IMG/VR virus record: IMGVR_UViG_3300032677_000148
Span: 1 to 26,269 of that record
Length of the DNA stretch: 26,269 nt
Origin: a virus
Reading direction: 5' to 3' (one strand)
Within the stretch, counting starts at the first letter, position 1. Every line of letters starts with the position of its first letter. The notes under the pieces were generated by a model. The model searched no databases. It was given only the letters and a program-made list of their open reading frames with translations, and was not told the origin of the DNA. Shown here piece after piece: positions 1-6,945 of this stretch. The translations under genes were made by a program, and so were the position numbers.

Positions 1-8
1 CGGGAGAA

Positions 9-413
9 ATGACACAAAGGGAAAGGGAAAGGGAAAGGGAAAGGGAAAGGGAAAGGGAAAGGGAAATAAAAGAAGAACCTAAAAGCCTGCCTGTGGTGCC
101 ACCGGTAAAAGAGGCACCGGCAGCTGACCAGACTCCGACCGAGCGTCAGCTGCGGGCATGCATCGACAAAAGGCGGAATTGGCTTGAAGCAAAATACCCT
201 CTCGCCGATGTCGACGTTGAGCTTGAGGAGATGGTGGCCAAGTACCGTGACATCTCCATCGGGGCCGATCCCTTCCTGATCGTCTCCAGGTGGTTCAAGA
301 ACATGCCGACTCCCAGGGAGAAGCCGGACAACGATCCGGAACCCGACGGACCGCTGCAACGCGCCTTGAGAGCGCAGAAGGAGGCCGCCTATGCAGGAAC
401 AACAGTTGACTAG
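9..413 (+). CDS. Unknown early-region protein with Arg-Glu repeat, probably 5'-truncated
   Basis: I do not recognise this gene. The 134-residue reading begins MTQ, followed by eight Arg-Glu pairs encoded by a perfect hexanucleotide repeat. A Pro-rich linker comes next, then a folded-looking part (about residues 45-100) rich in Trp, Arg and acidic residues (for example RRNWLEAKYP and DPFLIVSRWFKNMP). The frame is open to the left edge of the window, and the only purine-rich stretch before the ATG (GGGAG at 2-6) is too close to act as its ribosome site. The true start may therefore lie upstream and this may be the C-terminal part of a longer protein. Its end overlaps the next gene by 23 bases. 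Lying just before a helicase-loader-like gene, it may belong to replication, but that is inference from position only. Confidence 0.6.
   Translation: MTQREREREREREREREREIKEEPKSLPVVPPVKEAPAADQTPTERQLRACIDKRRNWLEAKYPLADVDVELEEMVAKYRDISIGADPFLIVSRWFKNMPTPREKPDNDPEPDGPLQRALRAQKEAAYAGTTVD
19..66 (+). repeat. Perfect (GGGAAA)8 tandem repeat
   Basis: Eight uninterrupted copies of GGGAAA lie on the plus strand, inside a longer all-purine run. The unit is six bases, so copy-number change keeps the reading frame and only alters the number of Arg-Glu pairs. Runs of three G separated by three A fit the usual G3N1-7 G-quadruplex pattern, enough for two such structures in DNA or in the mRNA. Confidence 0.97.
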
Positions 414-921
414 GATTTTTGCCGAGCTGATCGAGAGGTTCGACCCTTCGAAACAGGTCAAGAAAAGCTTTGAGTCTGCGTATAACGAGATCTGGAACGA
501 CATGCTGTTGGTCCCCGAAGGCGCTCTTGTCCCGGCGCTGAAGCGGCTCAAGACCATGACCAACTACCTGCCCTCGGCTGAGAAGGTGCTGCTGATCTTC
601 CAGGCCGAGGGGAAGCACCACGCCAGGGACGCCGAAAACCAGCGGACAGCCGAATGGGACAAGACTAAAGGCTATGGAGATCTGCGTTACCGGAGCAAGA
701 GCCAGCCGGAAGAGGTCAAGCTCACGGCGGTGCAGATCGTCGCCAGGGACGAGCACGCGAAGTTTGCCATCCAGGGCTTCGCTATGATGTCACGGAGAGA
801 CAAGACGCCAGCAGAGAAACTGGAGTTTTTTAAGGCCATGGAGTTGCGCTATCCAGGGTTTGGCTGGGGAACCGAGGGTATTGCTCAGCAGAAATGGTAT
901 CAGATGAAGGGTTTACTGTGA
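391..921 (+). CDS. Putative phage replicative helicase loader-like protein
   Basis: A 176-residue, mostly helical, charged protein. Its N-terminal 70 residues (for example TRIFAELIERFDPSK, then WNDMLLVPEGALVPALKRL and YLPSAEKVLLIFQ) follow the pattern of phage helicase loader/inhibitor proteins of the G39P type: a small helical domain that scans how many residues and positions to sample, followed by a less conserved tail. The match is from general pattern, not from a diagnostic motif. The start is supported by AAGGAGG about 7 bases upstream, inside the end of the previous gene, and the two genes overlap by 23 bases. The C-terminal half has several basic patches (KSQPEEVK, SRRDKTPAEK) and no catalytic motif. 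It could instead be an unrelated early phage protein. Confidence 0.5.
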   Translation: MQEQQLTRIFAELIERFDPSKQVKKSFESAYNEIWNDMLLVPEGALVPALKRLKTMTNYLPSAEKVLLIFQAEGKHHARDAENQRTAEWDKTKGYGDLRYRSKSQPEEVKLTAVQIVARDEHAKFAIQGFAMMSRRDKTPAEKLEFFKAMELRYPGFGWGTEGIAQQKWYQMKGLL

Positions 922-942
922 TGCGATGAAGGGAGGGTGATT

Positions 943-1155
943 TTGAGTGAAACCATACGAAAAGCCCTTCGCGTCTCCATTGTGGCGGGGCTAATGGGGT
1001 GCCATAAAGCAACCGTTCTCCGGATGCTGGAAGACGGACGGCTGGAAGGATATCGCATCGGATTCATGTGCTACGTCTACGTTGATACCGTAAAAAAATA
1101 TCAGCTTAAGAATGATTTCGTTGCAGGTGATATGTACGAGGCAGAAAAAAGCTGA
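943..1155 (+). CDS. Small excisionase/MerR-like helix-turn-helix protein
   Basis: About 70 residues. The segment SIVAGLMGCHKATVLRMLEDGRLEGYRIG has the layout of the HTH_17 excisionase/MerR-type DNA-binding fold: a helix-turn-helix followed by a short wing with the typical 'G-R-L-x-G-Y-R-I-G' turn. Two starts are possible: GTG at 937 overlaps the purine-rich GGGAGG (931-936), so TTG at 943, six bases downstream of it, is preferred. This is the last gene before the terminator at 1199-1231. Base composition here is visibly more AT-rich than in the structural genes that follow. It may be an excisionase or a regulator of the late genes; the sequence does not decide which. Confidence 0.65.
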   Translation: MSETIRKALRVSIVAGLMGCHKATVLRMLEDGRLEGYRIGFMCYVYVDTVKKYQLKNDFVAGDMYEAEKS

Positions 1156-1198
1156 TATCGCTGCCCGCATGACCAACTGCGAGCAGGACAACAAGAGG

Positions 1199-1231
1199 AA
1201 GGCCCGGGGCAATTGTGCTCAGGGCCTTTTT
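1199..1231 (+). terminator. Rho-independent terminator between early and late regions
   Basis: AAGGCCC (1199-1205) pairs perfectly with GGGCCTT (1222-1228). An inner GCA/TGC pairing further tightens the loop, and five T residues (1227-1231) follow directly. The T-run lies on the plus strand, so it ends rightward transcripts coming from the HTH gene. The reverse strand lacks a U-run. Confidence 0.85.
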
Positions 1232-1237
1232 GTCATC

Positions 1238-1249
1238 AAAGGAGGTGAT
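1238..1249 (+). promoter_or_regulatory. Near-perfect Shine-Dalgarno AAAGGAGGTGAT
   Basis: This 12-base element complements almost the whole anti-Shine-Dalgarno end of bacterial 16S rRNA, much longer than the 4-7 base sites before other genes in the window. Its GGAGG core sits eight bases before the GTG at 1254 and about 70 bases before the terminase small-subunit start, so it serves the micro-ORF rather than the terminase. Confidence 0.8.
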
Positions 1250-1253
1250 TTCC

Positions 1254-1295
1254 GTGGGGAAAAAGAAGAAAGGCGGGGGTTGCGGTGGCTGTTAG
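1254..1295 (+). CDS. 13-residue micro-ORF, Lys/Gly/Cys peptide
   Basis: Reading from GTG gives MGKKKKGGGCGGC followed by TAG. The evidence that it is translated is the near-perfect ribosome site eight bases upstream and the absence of any other start that this site could serve. The peptide has four consecutive lysines, then glycines with two cysteines, which suggests a basic, possibly metal- or thiol-reactive peptide, or a leader whose translation controls the terminase gene 20 bases further on. I know of no named family for it. A longer frame overlapping it (1112-1318) runs through the terminator and lacks a ribosome site, so it is not preferred. Confidence 0.55.
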   Translation: MGKKKKGGGCGGC

Positions 1296-1314
1296 ATAGA
1301 AAAGAGGTCAGAAA

Positions 1315-1824
1315 ATGACCAGAAAACAGGAAATGTTCATCGCCGAGTATCTCGTTGACCTGAATGCCACTAGATCGGCCATGGCTGCGGGATACTCGGC
1401 GAAATCTGCAGGCAAGATAGGACCTCAGTTACTAGGAAAACCTGGTATAGCAGCAGCCATCCAGAAGCGGATGGACAAGCGCGTAGCCAAACTGGAGATC
1501 ACTGCTGATCGAGTTCTTGCCGAAGCAGCACACGCCGCCTTCCTGGACCCGATCTCGCTTTTTGCTGATAACGGCTCCCTGCTCCCGCTCTCCCAGATGC
1601 CCGAGTCTGCCCGCCGTGCGATCGCCGGCATCGAGGTTGAGGAGATCTGGGACGGTAAGGGTGATGATCGCGTCCTGGTCGGCTACCTCAAGAAGATCAA
1701 ACTGGTCTCCAAGGAGGGGACGCTAACCCTGACCGGGCGTCACCTCAAGATGTTCACCGACAAGCTCGATGTCACCATGAAGCGGTCGCTCGAGGACCTG
1801 GTCTGTGGGGAGGAAGAGCTGTGA
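1315..1824 (+). CDS. Terminase small subunit
   Basis: 169 residues with the classic Terminase_2-type N-terminus: MTRKQEMFIAEYL followed by NATRSAMAAGYSAKSA, a helix-turn-helix that binds the phage packaging site, then KPGIAAAIQKRMDKR and a helical oligomerisation region. In such phages the small subunit recognises concatemeric phage DNA and hands it to the large ATPase/nuclease. A GAGG ribosome site lies about seven bases upstream. The gene overlaps the large-subunit GTG start by four bases (GTGA), consistent with coupled translation of the two subunits. Length and order are normal for the family. The start is the first in-frame ATG after the micro-ORF. Confidence 0.92.
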   Translation: MTRKQEMFIAEYLVDLNATRSAMAAGYSAKSAGKIGPQLLGKPGIAAAIQKRMDKRVAKLEITADRVLAEAAHAAFLDPISLFADNGSLLPLSQMPESARRAIAGIEVEEIWDGKGDDRVLVGYLKKIKLVSKEGTLTLTGRHLKMFTDKLDVTMKRSLEDLVCGEEEL

Positions 1825-3263
1825 GTGATGCCAAGCTCCAGGCAGCTCGGGCGAAGGTCAAAGACTGGCGGGATAACCCCTGCAAGTTCGTCTATGACAA
1901 CTTCAAGGTGACTCCGGACAAGTGGCAGGAGGAAGTCCTCAACGTTTTCCCTTCCAAGGATGCAGACAAGATGAGGATTTCGATGCAGGCCTGCGCGGGT
2001 CCTGGCAAATCGGCCGCTCTCGCTTGGTGCGGATGGAACTTCCTTAGCTGCTACGGCGGCCGCGGCGACCATCCAAAGGGCGCAGCTGTCAGCACGACGA
2101 AGGACAACCTGAAGGACAACCTCTGGCCCGAGTTTTCAAAGTGGCAGTCCCGCTCACCCTACCTCTCCGAGTCCTTCACCTGGACGAAGGAGCGCATCTA
2201 CGCGAACGATTACCCCGAGGACTGGTTCCTATCGGCACGCTCCTGGAGCAAGACGGCTGATGCTGAAGAACAGGGGCGCACCCTTTCCGGCCTGCACTCC
2301 GGATACGTCCTCGCCCTGGTCGACGAGAGCGGCGACATTCCGATCCCGGTGCTCAAGGCTGGAGAACAGGCGCTGTCGAACTGCAAGTGGGGCAAGATCA
2401 TCCAGGCTGGTAACCCGACCAGCAAGGCAGGCATGCTCTACGCCGCGGGGCACTCGCTCAAGGGCTGGTACGTGGTCCGCATCACCGGAGACCCGGACGA
2501 TCCGAACCGCTCACCGCGTATCGATATCGAGTGGGCCCGTGGACAGATCGATCAGTGGGGCCTGGAAGACCCGTGGGTCATGTCGTACATCCTGGGCAAG
2601 TTCCCAACCTCCGCGATCAACACCCTCCTGACCGTCGAAGAGGTCGATCTTGCCATGTCCCGGAGCTACCGCGCTGAGCAGATCCAGCACGCGGCTAAGA
2701 TCCTGGGTGTCGACGTTGCGCGCCAAGGCATGGACAGCTCGGTCATCACTCCGCGTCAGGGTCTGGTCATGTTCCCTCAGAAGTGCTTCAGGGGCCTGAC
2801 CTCTCACCCGCTCGCCAACCAGGTCATCATGCATCACAACGACTGGCAGGGAGACGGCATCATCGTGGACGGCACCGGCGGGTATGGTTCCGGCGTCATC
2901 GACGCCCTGCAGACCATGGGCGTCTTCGCCTTCGACTGCCAGTTCGCAGGGCAGGCGGACAACCCGCTCAAGTTCTACAACAAGCGCGCCCAGATCCTCT
3001 GGGATTCCGCTCAATGGGTGAAGTCAGGGGGCAGCATGCCCTACGACGCCGAACTCCGTCAGGAGATGACCACGGTGACCTACAGCTTCAAAGGAGACCG
3101 CATCATCATGGAGCCTAAGGAGTCGGTCATAAAACGGCTCGGCAGGTCTCCGGATAAGTTCGACTCCCTGGGAGTCACGTTCGCTTTTCCGATTCAGAAG
3201 CAACGGCAGACCCGCGCCGGCGGCAACCGGGCGCTGACCGATCACGACCCACTGGGGGACTAG
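1821..3263 (+). CDS. Terminase large subunit (packaging ATPase/nuclease)
   Basis: 480 residues. The N-terminal ATPase shows a Walker A-like CAGPGKS (about 58-64), Walker B VDES (about 167-170) and a GNPT coupling motif (about 197-200). The C-terminal RNase H-like nuclease shows acidic residues in the expected order: GVDVARQGMD (about 297-305), IIVDGTGGYG (about 347-356) and a late DKFDSLG (about 446-452). This enzyme powers DNA translocation into the prohead at the portal vertex and cuts the concatemer. Translation starts at GTG within the end of the small-subunit gene, with GGAGGAAG just upstream. No active-site residue appears to be missing. The length is at the short-to-normal end for podovirus TerL. 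Confidence 0.95.
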   Translation: MSDAKLQAARAKVKDWRDNPCKFVYDNFKVTPDKWQEEVLNVFPSKDADKMRISMQACAGPGKSAALAWCGWNFLSCYGGRGDHPKGAAVSTTKDNLKDNLWPEFSKWQSRSPYLSESFTWTKERIYANDYPEDWFLSARSWSKTADAEEQGRTLSGLHSGYVLALVDESGDIPIPVLKAGEQALSNCKWGKIIQAGNPTSKAGMLYAAGHSLKGWYVVRITGDPDDPNRSPRIDIEWARGQIDQWGLEDPWVMSYILGKFPTSAINTLLTVEEVDLAMSRSYRAEQIQHAAKILGVDVARQGMDSSVITPRQGLVMFPQKCFRGLTSHPLANQVIMHHNDWQGDGIIVDGTGGYGSGVIDALQTMGVFAFDCQFAGQADNPLKFYNKRAQILWDSAQWVKSGGSMPYDAELRQEMTTVTYSFKGDRIIMEPKESVIKRLGRSPDKFDSLGVTFAFPIQKQRQTRAGGNRALTDHDPLGD

Positions 3264-3264
3264 C

Positions 3265-3609
3265 ATGGGACAGCTGGAAGAACTGGAACAGCCTGCCGAA
3301 CGGCAGATCATGTCACACCGCGACCTGGGCAAGACGCCTGACGGGAAGTACCTAACCTCGGAGTTCACCTTCTCCGACGATTCCATCCTTACCGTCGATT
3401 TTCGTCTGCAGAAGACCCACAAGGGCAGCCGGCAGATGAAGGCCCGGTACCAGAACGACATCCGCGCCCTGGTCGCCTACGGGATGCCGTCCAACGCCCT
3501 GGACAAGTTCATCGTCGCCCGGGAGATGGTGGAGCGTCGGGCCGCCGCCGGCCTGACTATCATCCCGGCAGAGAAAGAGGAGGTCATCGATGAAGACGCT
3601 GCTGCTTAA
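3265..3609 (+). CDS. Conserved-looking hypothetical protein between TerL and portal
   Basis: 114 residues of unknown function. The middle (FSDDSILTVDFRLQKTHKGSRQM) looks like beta strands, followed by a helical stretch (NALDKFIVAREMVERR) and an acidic tail. It starts one base after the TerL stop, with a GGGGGA ribosome site, and overlaps the next gene by 20 bases, so it is part of the packaging/portal operon. A head-assembly accessory role is inferred from position only. Confidence 0.7.
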   Translation: MGQLEELEQPAERQIMSHRDLGKTPDGKYLTSEFTFSDDSILTVDFRLQKTHKGSRQMKARYQNDIRALVAYGMPSNALDKFIVAREMVERRAAAGLTIIPAEKEEVIDEDAAA

Positions 3610-3823
3610 GGTCATTCTGCTTTCTCTCGGCTGTGGCGGCGGACCGCCCCCGGCGCCAGCTGCTCCCGCGCCTCCTCCCGACTCCTCAGATGCGGCCGTT
3701 GTAGCCGCCAGGGACTCGGAACGTCAGCGCCAGCGCCAGGCGGCAAGCAACACCGACCTGACCGGCGCCCAGGGTGACACCTCGAAAGCACAGATCGGCG
3801 TTAAAACGCTCCTGGGGGCCTGA
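3590..3823 (+). CDS. Small Pro-rich phage protein with lipoprotein-like leader
   Basis: 77 residues. After a hydrophobic leader (MKTLLLKVILLSLGC) comes GGGPPPAPAAPAPPP, then a charged helix (ARDSERQRQRQAA) and a tail containing LTGAQGDTSKA and ending KTLLGA. From memory, similar small proteins sit beside the portal in many phages and typically begin close to the Cys-Gly-Gly-Gly part, so the leader looks like an addition; this needs checking. The cysteine at residue 15 is in a lipobox-like setting (SLGC), although a lysine at residue 7 is atypical. AGGAGG seven bases upstream of the ATG supports this start over any internal one. The function in the virion is not known. Confidence 0.7.
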   Translation: MKTLLLKVILLSLGCGGGPPPAPAAPAPPPDSSDAAVVAARDSERQRQRQAASNTDLTGAQGDTSKAQIGVKTLLGA

Positions 3824-3824
3824 C

Positions 3825-5552
3825 ATGGCAGAGGCGAACCAGCAGGGCCAGAAGGTGGCAAAAACCCCGATGACAATCAAGCAGGGGATGATCAAGCGCC
3901 TCAGCATGATGAAGCTGGAACGGTCAACCTTCGACCAGCACTGGCAGTCCATTGCTACGGTGACCTCGCCGCGGTCGGCGCGCTTCTTCTCCAGCGATCG
4001 CAACCGGGGGGAACGTCGCAACCAGGCCATCTATGACGAGACGGCAGTTTTCGCCCTCCGCACCCTGGCCTCGGGGATGATGGCGGGCCTGACCTCGCCG
4101 GCGCGCCCCTGGTTCCGCTTCAGCCTGAAGAACCGTGTCCTGCTTAAGAGCTCCGCCGTCCGGGCCTGGCTCTTCGAGGTGGAGCAGATACTGCGCGACG
4201 TCTTCAACGGCAGCAACTACTACCAGGCGCTCCCCCAGGTCTACACCCAACTGGGAGACTTCGGCACCGCGGCGATGATCATCCTCGAGGACGACAAGGA
4301 CGTGATCAGGTGCCACGCCATGCCGATCGGGAGCTTCTACCTGGCATCGAATTCCGCCGGGAGGGTCAACGCTCTATACCGTGAGTACTCGATGACCGTG
4401 GGGCAGTTGGTGGATGATTTTGGCTTCGAGAACTGCAGCGTTGCCACTCAGGGTCTCTACAACGCCGGCAAGATCGACGGATGGGTTGAGGTGCTGCACG
4501 CTATCGAGCCGAACGATGGCCGGGACTCATCCAAGATCGGCAACAAGAATATGCCATACCGATCGGTTCGCATCGAGAAGGCTTCCCCTACGGGAGATGA
4601 GGTCTACCTGGACTTCAGGGGCTTCGAGGAATTCCCCGTCTGCGCGCCCAGGTGGGAAGTAACCGGGGAGGACATATACGGCTGCTCCTGCCCGGGGATG
4701 ATCGCGCTGCCGGCAATCCAGATGTTGAACCGTACGGTCAAGCTATTCGACAAGGTTGCCAACAAGATCGCTGACCCGCCTCTGATCGTCGACGCCATGC
4801 TGCGCAACGACACCTTCTCGATGATGGCCGGAGGCCTCAACTACATTTCGGGATTAGCGCAGGCTGCAGGTGCCGGCGCCCGTGCGGTGCACGAGATCCA
4901 CCCGACGACGCTACAGCCGATCGCTGAGAAGATCGCAGTCCTGCAGAAACAGATCCAGCGCGCCTTCTTCGAGGACATGATGCAGATGTTCGCGACTTCG
5001 GACCTGGGCGACATGACGGCGCGCGAGGTTGAAGAGCGTCACCAGGAGAAGCTACTGATCCTGGGACCGGTGATGGAGCGCCAGGACGAAGAACTCTTGG
5101 ACTGCAGCATCCACCGCACCTTCCGGATTCTGGAGCGCAGGGGCAGGATACCGCCGATCCCCCCCGAGATGAAGGGCCAGCCGATTACCATCGAGTACGT
5201 CTCGGTCATGGCCTCGGCGCAGAAGATGGTAGCGACGGCCAGCATCGACCGCCTGGCGTCCTTCGTCGGCAACCTGGCTGCCCAGTTCCCCGAGGCGGCT
5301 GATGTCTTCAATGCCGATGCCGCAGTTCGCGAAGAGGCTGACTGCCTGGGAACCATCCCCAGCGTGATCAGGAGCGAGGACGACGTCAAGGCGATCAGAG
5401 CACAGCGGCAGCAGGCGCAGCAGAAACAGGCGCAGGCTGCTCAGATGGCTCAGATGGCTCCGGCGATGCAACAGGGCGCGGACGCCGCGCGCCTCCTATC
5501 CGAGACGGGAGTCGGCGACTCCACGGCGCTCAATAGGATACTCGGACAATAG
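3825..5552 (+). CDS. Portal (head-to-tail connector) protein
   Basis: 575 residues of the podovirus head-tail connector family (T7 gp8-type). Recognisable blocks include LASGMMAGLTSPARPWFRF, YQALPQVYTQLGDFGTAAMII, a mid-protein stretch with WEVTGEDIYGCSCPGM and MLNRTVKLFDKVANK, and a Gln/Ala-rich C-terminal tail (about residues 535-560). The portal dodecamer occupies one capsid vertex, is the channel for packaging and ejection, and docks the tail tube. The start at 3825 is preferred over the upstream in-frame ATG at 3774 because the latter lies inside the preceding gene, whereas 3825 follows its stop by one base and has a GGGGG site. Confidence 0.93.
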   Translation: MAEANQQGQKVAKTPMTIKQGMIKRLSMMKLERSTFDQHWQSIATVTSPRSARFFSSDRNRGERRNQAIYDETAVFALRTLASGMMAGLTSPARPWFRFSLKNRVLLKSSAVRAWLFEVEQILRDVFNGSNYYQALPQVYTQLGDFGTAAMIILEDDKDVIRCHAMPIGSFYLASNSAGRVNALYREYSMTVGQLVDDFGFENCSVATQGLYNAGKIDGWVEVLHAIEPNDGRDSSKIGNKNMPYRSVRIEKASPTGDEVYLDFRGFEEFPVCAPRWEVTGEDIYGCSCPGMIALPAIQMLNRTVKLFDKVANKIADPPLIVDAMLRNDTFSMMAGGLNYISGLAQAAGAGARAVHEIHPTTLQPIAEKIAVLQKQIQRAFFEDMMQMFATSDLGDMTAREVEERHQEKLLILGPVMERQDEELLDCSIHRTFRILERRGRIPPIPPEMKGQPITIEYVSVMASAQKMVATASIDRLASFVGNLAAQFPEAADVFNADAAVREEADCLGTIPSVIRSEDDVKAIRAQRQQAQQKQAQAAQMAQMAPAMQQGADAARLLSETGVGDSTALNRILGQ

Positions 5553-5560
5553 GGGGCAAT

Positions 5561-5749
5561 GTGGACAACGTTTACGACATCCAGGACCACATGGCCCGAC
5601 TTTGTAAGTGCGGGTCTGCCCACTTCAACCTTCTCAAGAGCGGTCGCATGGAGTGCGCCGGCTGTCATGAGATATGGGGATACTGGGTGCCTGAGGGCGT
5701 CCCTTTTACTGTCCACCACCACGAGTACCTCGAGCAGGTGAAACCATGA
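5561..5749 (+). CDS. Small zinc-ribbon-like protein
   Basis: 62 residues with two Cys pairs: C-x-C at 15/17 and C-x-x-C at 32/35, spaced as in a small zinc ribbon, followed by a His-His-His cluster near residues 52-54. The start is GTG at 5561, after a GGGGGC site. An ATG two bases earlier opens a different frame that loses the Cys pattern. The gene ends in an ATGA overlap with the Bbp19-like gene. Its role is unknown; similar small zinc-binding proteins are common fillers in phage head operons. Confidence 0.7.
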   Translation: MDNVYDIQDHMARLCKCGSAHFNLLKSGRMECAGCHEIWGYWVPEGVPFTVHHHEYLEQVKP

Positions 5750-6078
5750 CCAGGAACCAGCTGAAGAAGAAGCTCAGGCTCGAGGAACTCGACGACATCA
5801 AGGTTGTCGCCGGGACCGCCTCCGGACGGCGCCTACTGGCGAGGATCTTCTCCCAGGCGAACATCTTCACTGCGCTTCCCCCGGAGAACCCGCTTATCAT
5901 GTCCTTCAACGAGGGGCAACGCAACGTAGGGCTGATGGCGATGAACGATCTCCTCGAGGCCGCACCGGAGAAGATCATCACCATCAGGAAGGCGATAGAG
6001 GAACGCAGGGAGCAGTACTCCTTGGTCCAGCCGGACGAGGAAGACGAAGACGAAGCATTTTGGAACCAGGAAGTGTAG
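5746..6078 (+). CDS. Bbp19-like phage protein
   Basis: 110 residues with the family signature of a small domain known from Bordetella phage BPP-1 Bbp19: VVAGTASGRRLLARIFSQAN, then MSFNEGQRNVGLMAMNDLLEAAPE. In BPP-1-like phages this gene lies immediately upstream of the scaffold and major capsid genes, as here. Its exact task is not established, but the fixed position suggests a head assembly or minor virion role. The C-terminus is very acidic (DEEDEDE). Start and stop overlap with the zinc-ribbon gene (ATGA) indicates coupling. Confidence 0.8.
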   Translation: MTRNQLKKKLRLEELDDIKVVAGTASGRRLLARIFSQANIFTALPPENPLIMSFNEGQRNVGLMAMNDLLEAAPEKIITIRKAIEERREQYSLVQPDEEDEDEAFWNQEV

Positions 6079-6135
6079 GACAGGCAGGAGTAGCGCAGGC
6101 AGACATTTCGAATCCACTTTTACAAGGAGGTTTAG

Positions 6136-6897
6136 ATGAAAAAGCTCAAGAGGCTGTTATTGAACATGGTGCTGATGTCCCTGTGCATGGGACTCAGCGT
6201 CGAGGGGGAAGGCGCAGCGCCGGCGGCCGGCGGTGATCCTGCTGGCGGAGCTGCTCCTGCAGCTGGCGGAGATCCGGGCGCTGGAGACCCCGGCGCCGGC
6301 GGAGATCCCAACCTCGAAGCCGCAGAGACCGCGAGGCTTGAGGCTGCGAGGATTGCGGCGCTCTCCCCCGAGGCTAAAGCGGCAGAGGAAGCGGCAGCCG
6401 CATCGAAGGCAGCTGAAGAGGCCAAGGGCAAGACGGGTGCTCCCGAGGAATACACGGCCTTCACCGTGCCCGAAGGTCAGATTCTGGACCAGGCGGCCCT
6501 TGACTTTGCCCTTCCGATCTTCAAGGAGATCGGACTCACCCAGGAGCAGGCCCAGAAGCTGGTGGACCTGCAGACCGTCAACATGGCAAAGGCGACCGAG
6601 GCCTTCACCGCCGACAAGCAGGCGCGTCGAGATGCGATCGCGAACGACAAGGAGTTCGGAGGGGAGAAGTTCACCGCCTCTCAGGAAGCCGTGGGCCGCG
6701 CGCTCAACACCCTGCTCAATGCCGACGAGCAGGCCGACCTCAAGGCATACACCGACAAGTTCGGCCCCAACCCGACCCTCTTCCGCCTGATGTACCGGGT
6801 CGCGACCAAGGCCCTCTCCGAGGACTCCCGGTTCGAACTCGGCGGCCAGGACGGCGTGAAGGCGGTCAACTTCTACCCGAACAGCAACATGAAGTAG
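6136..6897 (+). CDS. Capsid scaffolding protein with N-terminal hydrophobic leader
   Basis: 253 residues, located directly before the major capsid gene where BPP-1-type phages carry their scaffold. Residues 1-21 form a leader-like segment (MKKLKR, then a hydrophobic run ending MGLS). Residues about 27-58 are a Gly/Ala/Pro/Asp repeat with copies of PAAGGDP and GAGDP. Next comes an Ala/Glu-rich helix, then the typical scaffold body (EYTAFTVPEG, DQAALDFALPIFKEIGLTQE, and a C-terminal FGPNPTLFRLMYRVATKAL). Scaffold proteins guide coat assembly and leave or are degraded before packaging. AAGGAGG six bases upstream fixes the start at 6136, so the leader is part of the product. The hydrophobic leader is unusual for a scaffold, normally a soluble internal protein. 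Confidence 0.85.
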   Translation: MKKLKRLLLNMVLMSLCMGLSVEGEGAAPAAGGDPAGGAAPAAGGDPGAGDPGAGGDPNLEAAETARLEAARIAALSPEAKAAEEAAAASKAAEEAKGKTGAPEEYTAFTVPEGQILDQAALDFALPIFKEIGLTQEQAQKLVDLQTVNMAKATEAFTADKQARRDAIANDKEFGGEKFTASQEAVGRALNTLLNADEQADLKAYTDKFGPNPTLFRLMYRVATKALSEDSRFELGGQDGVKAVNFYPNSNMK

Positions 6898-6945
6898 CCA
6901 CGTCAACGGACTTCGGCCCCTACCTCCACAAAGGAGATTCACCGG

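Noticed and set aside
1082-1113. Possible promoter (TTGATA with AT-rich spacer) inside the HTH gene
   Set aside because: The only acceptable -10 (AAGAAT) is 20 bases away and matches poorly. It is not strong enough to list, although a late promoter near here would make sense.
1112-1318. 68-codon plus-strand frame overlapping the HTH gene, terminator and micro-ORF
   Set aside because: It has no ribosome site, runs through a terminator hairpin, and its sequence looks random.
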